A stretch of 64,000 bases of DNA. It comes from an uncultured Clostridia bacterium (lineage in GTDB: Bacteria > Bacillota > Clostridia > TANB77 > CAG-508). Below are positions 24,152-31,558 of this stretch, in pieces (within the stretch, counting starts at the first letter, position 1; each line of letters opens with the position of its first letter). The stretch spans positions 1 to 64,000 of the forward strand of contig CAKPOF010000002.1 of the NCBI GenBank assembly GCA_934169725.1, given 5' to 3'. Position numbers and translations under genes: made by a program. The notes under the pieces are model-generated. The model was not told the origin of the DNA. It did not search any database and saw only the letters and a list, made by a program, of their open reading frames with translations.

Positions 24152-24862
24152 ATGAAAAAGAAAGAAAAAGGAAAACTGAATAATTTAAATGAATCTAAAA
24201 AAACAAAAATGGAACTAAAGAAAGCTGCTAGACAAGAAAACTTTAAGGTGGAAAGAGAAAATGAAAAAGAAATAGAAGAAGTAAAAGAAAAAATAAAACA
24301 AAGAAATAGAAAAAAGGAAAAAGAAAAGAAAAAAGATGAGAATATAAAATGGTTTATTGAAGTATTTGTAATGACTTTTATTTTATCAATGCTATTTTCA
24401 TATCTATCAACAAATGGTGTATCAAATTTGAGTTTAGTGCCAGCAATGTTAATATTAGTTGCGGTAATATTTATGGGAATTATTTTTGATATTATTGGAG
24501 TAGCAGTAACAGTTGCAAATGAACACGAATTTCATGCAAAAGCAAGCAAAAAGATAAAAGGTTCTAAGGATTCAATAAAATTGATTAGAAATGCTCCAAG
24601 AGTAGCTAATATTTGTGCTGATGTAATTGGAGATATTTGTGGTGTATTAAGTGGTGCGATTAGTGCTTTAATTGCTGTAAAAATAACACATCAATTTAAT
24701 TTGAATTTTAATTTACAATTTATACTTAGTGCAAGTGTGTCAGCTTTAACAGTTGGAGGAAAAGCATTAGGAAAAAATATTGCAAATTATAATTCGACTA
24801 AAATTGTTCATGGAGTTGGAATTTTATTAAATAAAGTTACATTAAAAAAAGATAATAAATAA
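24152..24862 (+). CDS. oapA: OapA-like membrane protein (OLE-associated protein)
   Basis: 236 residues. A highly charged coiled-coil-like N-terminus (about 65 residues of Lys/Glu/Arg) precedes hydrophobic segments at about 66-88 and 91-118. A polar conserved-looking stretch follows (NEHEFHAKASKKIKGSK, then ADVIGDICGVLSG), with another membrane region and GGKALGK before the C-terminus. Acidic DxxxD within a glycine-rich membrane segment and CNNM/DUF21-like features are what is described for OapA, the partner of OLE RNA implicated in magnesium and stress homeostasis. The long charged N-terminus could help bind RNA. AAAGGG precedes the ATG. Named mainly from topology plus position after the RNA. 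Confidence 0.65.
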   Translation: MKKKEKGKLNNLNESKKTKMELKKAARQENFKVERENEKEIEEVKEKIKQRNRKKEKEKKKDENIKWFIEVFVMTFILSMLFSYLSTNGVSNLSLVPAMLILVAVIFMGIIFDIIGVAVTVANEHEFHAKASKKIKGSKDSIKLIRNAPRVANICADVIGDICGVLSGAISALIAVKITHQFNLNFNLQFILSASVSALTVGGKALGKNIANYNSTKIVHGVGILLNKVTLKKDNK

Positions 24863-24895
24863 AAATACATAAAATTCATATAAAGAGGTATTATA

Positions 24896-25654
24896 ATGAA
24901 AGTTTTAATTACAGGTGCATCGTCAGGAATAGGTAGAGATATGGCGAAAGTTATTTCAAAAAAAGCAGATGAATTAATTTTGGTATCACGAGATATAGAA
25001 AAACTTAAAGAAGTAAAAAAAGAGATAGAAAGAGATGCAAAAGTTGAAATAATATCAATGGATTTAACAAATGAAGAAAATTGTAAAGAAATCCACAATA
25101 GAGTAAAAAATGTAGATATCTTAATAAATAATGCAGGATTTGGTGATTGTGGATTTTTTTCGGAAACAGATTTAGATAAAGAATTGAATATGATAAAAAC
25201 TAATATTATAGCATATCATATTTTAACAAAGTTATATTTAAAAGATATGAAAGAAAAAAATTCTGGAAAAATATTAAATGTTGCATCAATAGCTGGATTT
25301 ATGCCAGGACCATTAATGGCAACCTATTATGCAACAAAAAATTATGTTGTTAGACTTTCAGAAGCAATTAGGGAAGAATTAAAAAAAGAAAAGTCTAATG
25401 TACAAATTAGTATTTTATGTCCAGGACCTGTAAGTACAAATTTTAATAAAGTAGCAAATGTAAAATTTAATTTAAGAGAAGCTAATAGTATGAAAGTGGC
25501 TAAATATGCAATTAAAAATTTAGAAAAAGGAAAATTTTATATTGTACCAGGAATAGATGTAAAATTTGCTAAAGCAGGGGCTAAAATATTTCCTTCAAAT
25601 TTTATTGCTAAGATAACATATAAGGCACAACAAAGAAAAATAAATGGCGGATAA
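24896..25654 (+). CDS. Short-chain dehydrogenase/reductase
   Basis: 252 residues of classical SDR form: TGASSGIG nucleotide-binding motif (residues 6-13), NNAG, a serine in the LNVASIAG strand and the YYATKNYV catalytic Tyr/Lys pair, then CPGPVST. The C-terminal 60 residues are basic and moderately hydrophobic (GAKIFPSNFIAKI), as in DltE/YqjQ-like members that associate with membranes. NAD(P)-dependent oxidation or reduction of an unknown substrate. GAGG precedes the ATG, and it lies 33 bp after the OapA-like gene, so probably co-transcribed. A terminator follows. Confidence 0.88.
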   Translation: MKVLITGASSGIGRDMAKVISKKADELILVSRDIEKLKEVKKEIERDAKVEIISMDLTNEENCKEIHNRVKNVDILINNAGFGDCGFFSETDLDKELNMIKTNIIAYHILTKLYLKDMKEKNSGKILNVASIAGFMPGPLMATYYATKNYVVRLSEAIREELKKEKSNVQISILCPGPVSTNFNKVANVKFNLREANSMKVAKYAIKNLEKGKFYIVPGIDVKFAKAGAKIFPSNFIAKITYKAQQRKINGG

Positions 25655-25661
25655 ATGAAGT

Positions 25662-25689
25662 GAACCCAAATGTTTAAACATTCGGGTTC
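25662..25689 (+). terminator. Terminator after the SDR gene
   Basis: GAACCC-AATGTTT and AAACATT-GGGTTC form a stem of about 14 bp with one mismatch, followed by TTTTGTT. Confidence 0.8.
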
Positions 25690-25791
25690 TTTTGTTCCAT
25701 TTTTATATAAATAAATTCTATTGTATAACAAATTATTTTGTGGTATATTAACATATATAATTAATAATTTTATTAATATGGAGGAAGTAGT

Positions 25792-27519
25792 ATGACAAGT
25801 GAAAGTGAGAAAAGGATATATGATATGATAAATCAGATACCTGTAACAGAAAAAAATAAAAAAAAGATAGATGAAATTAAATTAGCTGTACAAATGGGAG
25901 ATTATAGATCAGCATTAACTAAATTAAAAGAATTGAGTACAGAGGAAGATGAAGAAGATTTTATTGAAGAAACAGAAGAAGAAAATAATGATGGAATATT
26001 TCCTAAAAAATTAAGTAATCCTGACTTAGAATATAAATACATGGGATTATTATTAGAAAATCCAAAATCAATTTCTAGATATTATTATTTATATAGAGAA
26101 TGTTATTTTGAAGATGACAAGATATTAAATGTGTATAAAAGTGTATTATTTACTGAAGGAGGAAAATATACACCAGAAATAGCAAAAGATGGATTTAATT
26201 TTTCTAAAGATTCGGAAGAAGTATATAGATTTAAAAATGAATTAAAGAAAAATGTCAGAGATAAAAATTATGACATGGAAAAAATATATGTTGAGTTGAA
26301 AAAATTATTTGTTTTAAGAAGAGCATATACAACAAATCCAGTAAAAACTATACAAGATAAAATTGTAGATATTATAAATTATGAATTATATGATGAAATG
26401 TCTGTTGAAGAAGTTGAATCTGCAATAAATCAGGTAACAGTAACTGAAAAGTTTAAACAAACTATATTAAATAAAAACCTAACAAGTTTTATAGAAGAAG
26501 GTTCAAATAATTTAGCTAATGGATTAAAGTTACCATTTCCAATTTTAACACAAGTTTTTAAAGGAGTAAGAAAAGGTGAAACAATGGCATATGCAATGCC
26601 ATCAAATGCCGGAAAAAGTAGATTTGCTATTAATTTAGCTGCATATACAGCTTTTATAAACAAGAAAAAAGTATTGATAATATCAAATGAAATGTCAGAA
26701 GAAAAAATGAAATTATGTTTAATAACAACAATATTAAATAATCCAGAAATTCAAAAAATTCATGGACAAGAATTGCATATTACAGAAAATGAAGTGCTTG
26801 CTTTACAATTTAAAGCAGATAATCCAGATAAGGTTAAAGTAGATGAACAAGGACACATATTAAGAGAAAAAGATGAAAAACAAACAGATTTTATTAATAG
26901 ATTGGTAAAAGAATCAACAGAATTTAAAAGAGTAATAGCCGTGACAGAATGGATTAATAAAGAAATAAATAATTCAATATATTTTATGAATATAACAGAT
27001 CATACTAATGATGAATTGAAAAAAGTAATTATGAATTATTATTATAAAGAAAAAATAGAATATGTATTTTATGATACATTAAAAACAGATACAGCTAATA
27101 TTGGTAATGCAGAAGAAATAAAAAAGACAGCAACAATATTATCAAATATAGCACAAAATTTCGAAATATTTATATGTTCATCATTACAGTTAACAGAAAC
27201 AACTACATTACCAGTTAATTTAACTGTAAATGATTTAGCAGTAAGTAGAACGGTAAAAGAAGTATTAGATACATTGTGTTTGATAAAACAAATTGATAGA
27301 GACCATCTTAAAGAATACGAATATTCTTTAAAAGAAGTAGATACACAATTTTATGACTTAAAAAAATATGACGATCCAGATGTTAGATATTATGCATGTG
27401 TAGTAGATAAAAACAGAGCTGGACCAAAACCTAAGTTAGTGTTTAAATTAAATTTAGCATACAATAGTTGGGAAGAACTAGGATATTTGAGATTAAAACA
27501 AGCAGGAAATGAAGAATAA
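25792..27519 (+). CDS. Divergent DnaB/RadA-like RecA-fold ATPase
   Basis: 575 residues. The C-terminal half follows the DnaB helicase plan: Walker A MPSNAGKS (about 269-276, lacking the usual first Gly), ISNEMSEEKM in place of the DnaB SLEMS segment, YVFYDTLK as Walker B, CSSLQLTET at the position of the SQLNR motif, and DKNRAGP near the end, like the KNRxG motif of DnaB. The N-terminal 230 residues are acidic and helical, unlike a DnaB primase-binding domain. GGAGG precedes the ATG. Probably a RecA-fold ATPase of phage or mobile-element origin rather than the chromosomal replicative helicase. Partners are unknown. Confidence 0.6.
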   Translation: MTSESEKRIYDMINQIPVTEKNKKKIDEIKLAVQMGDYRSALTKLKELSTEEDEEDFIEETEEENNDGIFPKKLSNPDLEYKYMGLLLENPKSISRYYYLYRECYFEDDKILNVYKSVLFTEGGKYTPEIAKDGFNFSKDSEEVYRFKNELKKNVRDKNYDMEKIYVELKKLFVLRRAYTTNPVKTIQDKIVDIINYELYDEMSVEEVESAINQVTVTEKFKQTILNKNLTSFIEEGSNNLANGLKLPFPILTQVFKGVRKGETMAYAMPSNAGKSRFAINLAAYTAFINKKKVLIISNEMSEEKMKLCLITTILNNPEIQKIHGQELHITENEVLALQFKADNPDKVKVDEQGHILREKDEKQTDFINRLVKESTEFKRVIAVTEWINKEINNSIYFMNITDHTNDELKKVIMNYYYKEKIEYVFYDTLKTDTANIGNAEEIKKTATILSNIAQNFEIFICSSLQLTETTTLPVNLTVNDLAVSRTVKEVLDTLCLIKQIDRDHLKEYEYSLKEVDTQFYDLKKYDDPDVRYYACVVDKNRAGPKPKLVFKLNLAYNSWEELGYLRLKQAGNEE

Positions 27520-27525
27520 AAAAGA

Positions 27526-27562
27526 AATAGTAGTAATGAAAATAAAAGTAATTACTACTATT
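27526..27562 (+). terminator. Hairpin after the DnaB-like gene
   Basis: AATAGTAGTAAT (27526-27537) and its exact inverse ATTACTACTATT (27551-27562), a 12-bp stem with a 13-nt loop, followed by TTAAAATTT. AT-only composition and a short U-run make it a moderate terminator. The next 245 bp to 27808 hold no gene that I can support. Confidence 0.55.
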
Positions 27563-27808
27563 TTAAAATTTATGTCAATACAAATTTGAAGTTCAAATAA
27601 TGTTGTTAAAATAATTATACAATAAACCATTTGTCTAAATCAATCGAATTTTGTAGAAACAAATTAAATAAAATTATAATAAAATCGAAAAATATATAAA
27701 GTAACAATAAAGAGTAGAATATTGTAAAAGATTGCGACGAAAAGTTCTTGAAAATAAAATAACAACATAGTATTATTGGAAAGTACGGAAGAAAAGGAGA
27801 GATGTTTA

Positions 27809-28129
27809 ATGAGAACTTTTTTTGGAGGAAAATTTATAGAAAAGGAAAAATTAATTGAAGCTGGAATAAATTATCCTATAAAATTAGAATATTATAAGCA
27901 AATAAATGAAGAACAATATATAAAAAAGGAAAATTTAAGATTTGGGATTGCAATAGTAAAGACAACATATTTTCCAAATGATGTAAAAATAGAGAATAAA
28001 GAAATTACATATGTTTGTAATGATGAAAGAAAAATAGAACAAGTATTAAATATATTAAAAGAAAATGAAGTAACACCAATAAGCGTAGAAGATGTAATTG
28101 AGGATTTTAGTAAAGAGTTTTTTAAATAA
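27809..28129 (+). CDS. Small DUF6514-like protein
   Basis: 106 residues from the ATG at 27809, which has AAAAGGAGA upstream; a longer frame from a TTG at 27776 reads through that site and is rejected. The ending (VLNILKENEVTPISVEDVIEDF) resembles the short Clostridia family DUF6514, whose function is unknown. No membrane segment or catalytic motif. The next gene, topA, has its own promoter. Confidence 0.6.
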   Translation: MRTFFGGKFIEKEKLIEAGINYPIKLEYYKQINEEQYIKKENLRFGIAIVKTTYFPNDVKIENKEITYVCNDERKIEQVLNILKENEVTPISVEDVIEDFSKEFFK

Positions 28130-28145
28130 TAGTTTAGTGAAAAAC

Positions 28146-28174
28146 TTGCAAAATATATCCTTTTAGGCTAAAAT
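28146..28174 (+). promoter_or_regulatory. Promoter of topA
   Basis: TTGCAA (28146-28151), a 17-bp spacer and TAAAAT (28169-28174), about 40 bp ahead of the start codon. Confidence 0.55.
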
Positions 28175-28215
28175 ACTATATGGAAAAGAATAAAATAATA
28201 AATGGAGGAATTCCA

Positions 28216-30297
28216 ATGGCTGATAAATTAATAATAGTGGAGTCACCAGCTAAAGCAAATACAATAAAAAAATTTTTAGGTGGCAGCACAAAGGTTGTAG
28301 CATCAATGGGGCATATTAGAGATTTACCAAAATCAAAAATGGGAATAGATATAGAAAATGATTTTGAACCACAATATATAAACATTAGAGGAAAAGGAGA
28401 CCTAATAAAAGCACTAAAAAAGGATGCAAAACAAGCAAAAAAAATATATATCGCAACTGACCCTGACCGTGAGGGAGAAGCAATAGCATGGCACTTAGCT
28501 AAAATATTAGAAGATGATAAAGAAAAAATTACAAGAGTAACATTTAATGAAATTACGAAAAGTGCTGTACAAAAAGCAATAAAAGAACCAAGAGATATTG
28601 ATATAAATTTAGTAGATGCTCAACAAGCAAGAAGAGTATTAGATAGAATTGTTGGGTATAAAATAAGTCCAGTATTATGGAAAAAAGTTAGAAGAGGTTT
28701 ATCTGCTGGTAGAGTACAATCAGTAGCTGTAAAACTAATAGTAGATAGAGAAAATGAAATTGAAAAATTCATTCCAGAGGAATATTGGAATATATATGCA
28801 GACTTAAAAGATAAAGAAACAAATAAAGAATTTTCAGCACATTTTTACGGAAAAAATGGAAAAAAATTAGAAATTCATTCAAATGAGGAAGTAGAAGAAA
28901 TATTAACTAATATAAAAAATGAAAAATATATAGTTGATTCTGTAAAAAAAGGGGAAAAGAAAAGGACACCTGCACCACCATTTACAACTAGTACAATGCA
29001 ACAAGAAGCTTCAAGAAAATTAGGATTTACATTAAAGAAAACTATGTCTGTAGCACAAGGTTTATATGAAGGTGTAAAAATACCAGATAAAGGAACAGTC
29101 GGATTAATTACTTATATGAGAACTGATTCAACCAGAATATCAGAAGAAGCAAGAAATGCAGCTAAAATACAAGTTACTAAATTGTATGGTGAAAACTATT
29201 ATGAAAATAGATATTACAGAGCAAAAAAAGATGCACAAGATGCGCATGAAGCTATACGACCAACATATATAGATATATTACCAGATAGTATAAAAGATAA
29301 TTTAACCAAAGACCAATACAAACTATATAAATTAGTATATAATAGATTTTTAGCTAGCCAAATGGCAGCAGCTAAATATGATACTATAAATGCAAATATT
29401 AAAGCAAATGATTATGATTTCAAGGCAAGTGGTCAATCACTAAAATTTAAAGGATTTATGACATTGTATGTAGAAAGTGTTGACGGAGTAGAAAAAGAAG
29501 AGGAAGGAATGCTTCCAGACTTAAAAGAAAAACAAGAAGTAGAATTAAAGAAATTAAATCCAAAACAAAGTTTTACAGAACCACCACCAAGATATACAGA
29601 AGCAAGTTTAGTAAAGGCATTAGAAGAAAAGGGAATTGGTAGACCTAGTACATATTCACCAACAATAACTACTATTATAGAAAGAAGATATATTGAAAAA
29701 GAGAAAAAACAATTATATCCAACAGAATTAGGAAAAATAGTAAATAAACTATTAACAGAAAACTTTACAGATGTAATTAATATAGAATTTACGGCAAAAA
29801 TAGAAGATGAATTCGATGAAATAGCAGAAGGTCATGAAGAATGGAAAAAAATGATAAGAGAATTTTATGGACCATTTGAAAATGAAATAGAAAAAGTAGA
29901 AAAAGAATTAGAACATGTTGAAATGGTAGATGAAGTTTCAGATGTTAAATGCGAAAAATGTGGAAGAATGATGGTTTATAAATATGGAAGATATGGTAAA
30001 TTTTTAGCATGTCCAGGATATCCAGAATGTAAGAATGCAAAGCCAATAATTGAAACAATAGATGTACCATGTCCAAAATGTGGTGCAAAGGTTCAAGTTA
30101 GAAAAACAAAAAGAAAGAGAAATTATTATATATGTGAAAACAATCCAAGTTCGTGTGACTATATCTCATGGAACAAACCTAAAAAAGGAGAAAAGTGGAA
30201 TCCTGAAGATAAAATAGAAATAGAAAAAGAAACTAAGAAAAAAAGTACTACAAAAACTAAAAAAAACAAAAGTAAAACAGGAAAAAAATCAAAATAA
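28216..30297 (+). CDS. topA: DNA topoisomerase I
   Basis: 693 residues from the ATG at 28216, 8 nt after GGAGG; an in-frame ATG at 28180 lies before that site. Type IA topoisomerase that relaxes negative supercoils. TOPRIM domain at the N-terminus (IVESPAKA; DPDREGEA with its acidic metal ligands), active-site Tyr in GLITYMRTDSTR, and two C-terminal four-cysteine zinc ribbons (CEKCG...CPGYPEC; CPKCG...CENNPSSC) followed by a Lys-rich tail. Complete, ordinary length. Confidence 0.97.
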   Translation: MADKLIIVESPAKANTIKKFLGGSTKVVASMGHIRDLPKSKMGIDIENDFEPQYINIRGKGDLIKALKKDAKQAKKIYIATDPDREGEAIAWHLAKILEDDKEKITRVTFNEITKSAVQKAIKEPRDIDINLVDAQQARRVLDRIVGYKISPVLWKKVRRGLSAGRVQSVAVKLIVDRENEIEKFIPEEYWNIYADLKDKETNKEFSAHFYGKNGKKLEIHSNEEVEEILTNIKNEKYIVDSVKKGEKKRTPAPPFTTSTMQQEASRKLGFTLKKTMSVAQGLYEGVKIPDKGTVGLITYMRTDSTRISEEARNAAKIQVTKLYGENYYENRYYRAKKDAQDAHEAIRPTYIDILPDSIKDNLTKDQYKLYKLVYNRFLASQMAAAKYDTINANIKANDYDFKASGQSLKFKGFMTLYVESVDGVEKEEEGMLPDLKEKQEVELKKLNPKQSFTEPPPRYTEASLVKALEEKGIGRPSTYSPTITTIIERRYIEKEKKQLYPTELGKIVNKLLTENFTDVINIEFTAKIEDEFDEIAEGHEEWKKMIREFYGPFENEIEKVEKELEHVEMVDEVSDVKCEKCGRMMVYKYGRYGKFLACPGYPECKNAKPIIETIDVPCPKCGAKVQVRKTKRKRNYYICENNPSSCDYISWNKPKKGEKWNPEDKIEIEKETKKKSTTKTKKNKSKTGKKSK

Positions 30298-30366
30298 AAA
30301 ATTAAAGCTTTATTAAAAGATTTGAATAATATATGATAAAATCCTTGCCTTTAATAACATAACTTT

Positions 30367-30394
30367 TTGAAAAAACTTAATATTATGGTATAAT
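30367..30394 (+). promoter_or_regulatory. Promoter of the small membrane protein gene
   Basis: TTGAAA (30367-30372), a 16-bp spacer and TATAAT (30389-30394), 34 bp before the start codon. Confidence 0.65.
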
Positions 30395-30427
30395 ATGGAT
30401 ACTATAATGTACAAGAGGAGGTAGCTT

Positions 30428-30628
30428 ATGAAACGGTTTTGTAATATATTAGACGAGTTTTCATCAATAAGCGTATATATTACACTAATTCTATTTTTTA
30501 TACATTGGGTTAGCAATAAAGAAGATAGCATTTTTTTATCATTGGCGATATTTTTTATTGTTGCGACAATAATAACTAGAATTATTGCAATTATATTGTA
30601 TAAAATCTTTATTATGCATAAGCGATAA
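30428..30628 (+). CDS. Small membrane protein, 66 residues
   Basis: Two hydrophobic helices (about 13-29 and 36-59) joined by a short charged loop (SNKEDS), with basic ends. Its own promoter, a strong AGAGGAGGT site 6 nt before the ATG and its own terminator make it a convincing small gene. No family recognised; function unknown. Confidence 0.7.
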   Translation: MKRFCNILDEFSSISVYITLILFFIHWVSNKEDSIFLSLAIFFIVATIITRIIAIILYKIFIMHKR

Positions 30629-30637
30629 GATTTCTTA

Positions 30638-30664
30638 AAAACGTATGGTATTTCCATACGTTTT
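30638..30664 (+). terminator. Terminator of the small membrane protein gene
   Basis: AAAACGTATGG and CCATACGTTTT, a perfect 11-bp stem with a 5-nt loop running into T8. Confidence 0.9.
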
Positions 30665-30727
30665 TTTTACATTAAAAATACTTTTGTCTAATAATTTTAC
30701 TATATTTATATTTTTAGCATAAAAATA

Positions 30728-30770
30728 TAAAAAAATCTATAAAATGTTGATATACCAACGCTTTATAGAT
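30728..30770 (-). terminator. Terminator of the tRNA unit
   Basis: ATCTATAAA (30735-30743) pairs with TTTATAGAT (30762-30770), with an inner GTTG/CAAC. On the minus strand it is followed by seven Ts, ten bases past the tRNA-Cys end. Confidence 0.85.
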
Positions 30771-30780
30771 TTTTTATTGG

Positions 30781-30852
30781 AGGCGACACCCGGATTCGAA
30801 CCGGGGATCAGAGTTTTGCAGACTCGTGCCTTAGCCACTTGGCTATGTCGCC
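30781..30852 (-). tRNA. tRNA-Cys (GCA)
   Basis: On the minus strand the acceptor stem is GGCGACA/TGTCGCC, the D-arm GCC/GGC, the anticodon loop CTGCAAA (anticodon GCA) and the T-arm CCCGG-TTCGAAT-CCGGG. The discriminator is T, followed by CC, so the terminal A is probably added after transcription. It is 53 nt behind tRNA-Gly in the same unit. Confidence 0.97.
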
Positions 30853-30905
30853 ATATATTAAATTATATGTTTATATTAAAAAAATATAACCTATATAATA
30901 ATTTT

Positions 30906-30981
30906 TGGAGCGGGAAACGGGGCTCAAACCCGCGACCTCTGCCTTGGCAAGGCAGCGCTCTATCAACTGAGCTATTCCCGC
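30906..30981 (-). tRNA. tRNA-Gly (GCC)
   Basis: On the minus strand the acceptor stem is GCGGGAA/TTCCCGC, the D-arm GCTC...GAGC, the anticodon stem CTGCC/GGCAG with loop TTGCCAA (anticodon GCC) and the T-arm GCGGG...CCCGT. The 3' CCA is encoded. First tRNA of the two-gene unit. Confidence 0.97.
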
Positions 30982-30995
30982 ATTTTGCAAATAAT

Positions 30996-31024
30996 ATAAT
31001 ATCAAAGATATTTCTAAAAGTCAA
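30996..31024 (-). promoter_or_regulatory. Promoter of the tRNA unit
   Basis: On the minus strand TTGACT, a 17-bp spacer and TATTAT, ending 15 bp before the tRNA-Gly 5' end. Confidence 0.75.
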
Positions 31025-31103
31025 TAGTTTTAGTTTTAAATTTTTAGAAGCCAGTGAATTTTGTTATAATTTATAGCTTATGAAATAAATTTTTATAAAA
31101 ATA

Positions 31104-31164
31104 TTGACAATTGAATAAGTATTCAACTATAATACATTAAGATAGTTGAATACTTATTCAATTG
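31104..31164 (+). promoter_or_regulatory. cadCA promoter with twin CadC-type operators
   Basis: TTGACA (31104-31109), an 18-bp spacer and TATAAT (31128-31133). The spacer is filled by the dyad TTGAATA-AG-TATTCAA (31111-31126). A second dyad TTGAATA-CT-TATTCAA lies at 31146-31161. The two halves (31108-31130 and 31142-31164) are exact inverse copies of 23 bp. Repressor bound here would block RNA polymerase, the standard ArsR/CadC arrangement. Confidence 0.85.
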
Positions 31165-31183
31165 TGTTCGGAAAGGAGAAAAA

Positions 31184-31546
31184 ATGGTTGCTAGAATAGA
31201 AACTTGTGATTGTAACAGTATACATCAAGATGTTATAGATACAGTAAGAGAACACATGCTATCAGATGAAAAGATTGATAAATTAGCTACTTTTTATAAA
31301 ATATTTAGTGATAGCACAAAGGTTAAAATATTATGGGCACTAGATATAAATGAGATGTGTGTATGTGATTTAGCAGTATTGACAAATATGACAAAATCAG
31401 CTATTTCTCATCAATTAAAAATTTTAAAAGAAGCGAACCTAGTTAAATTTAAAAAGGTAGGGAAAAATGTATATTATTCTTTAGCTGATACATGTGTTAT
31501 TCATATTATAGAAAAAGGTATATTACATACGATAAATAAAGAGTAA
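31184..31546 (+). CDS. cadC: CadC-type metal-responsive ArsR repressor
   Basis: 120 residues with the ArsR/SmtB winged helix (TKSAISHQLKILKEANLVKFKK). Metal ligands of CadC are present: CDC near the N-terminus and CVCDL in the alpha-3 helix, for Cd/Pb/Bi sensing. The C-terminal DTCVIHIIEKGILH matches the alpha-5 zinc site. It should release the promoter when metal binds. GGAGAAAAA precedes the ATG. It lies 12 bp ahead of the efflux pump and shares its operators. Confidence 0.93.
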   Translation: MVARIETCDCNSIHQDVIDTVREHMLSDEKIDKLATFYKIFSDSTKVKILWALDINEMCVCDLAVLTNMTKSAISHQLKILKEANLVKFKKVGKNVYYSLADTCVIHIIEKGILHTINKE

Positions 31547-31558
31547 GGGGAGATGATT

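Noticed and set aside
30744..31076. Plus-strand open frame of 110 codons
   Set aside because: It is the antisense of two tRNA genes; both fold perfectly on the minus strand with promoter and terminator.
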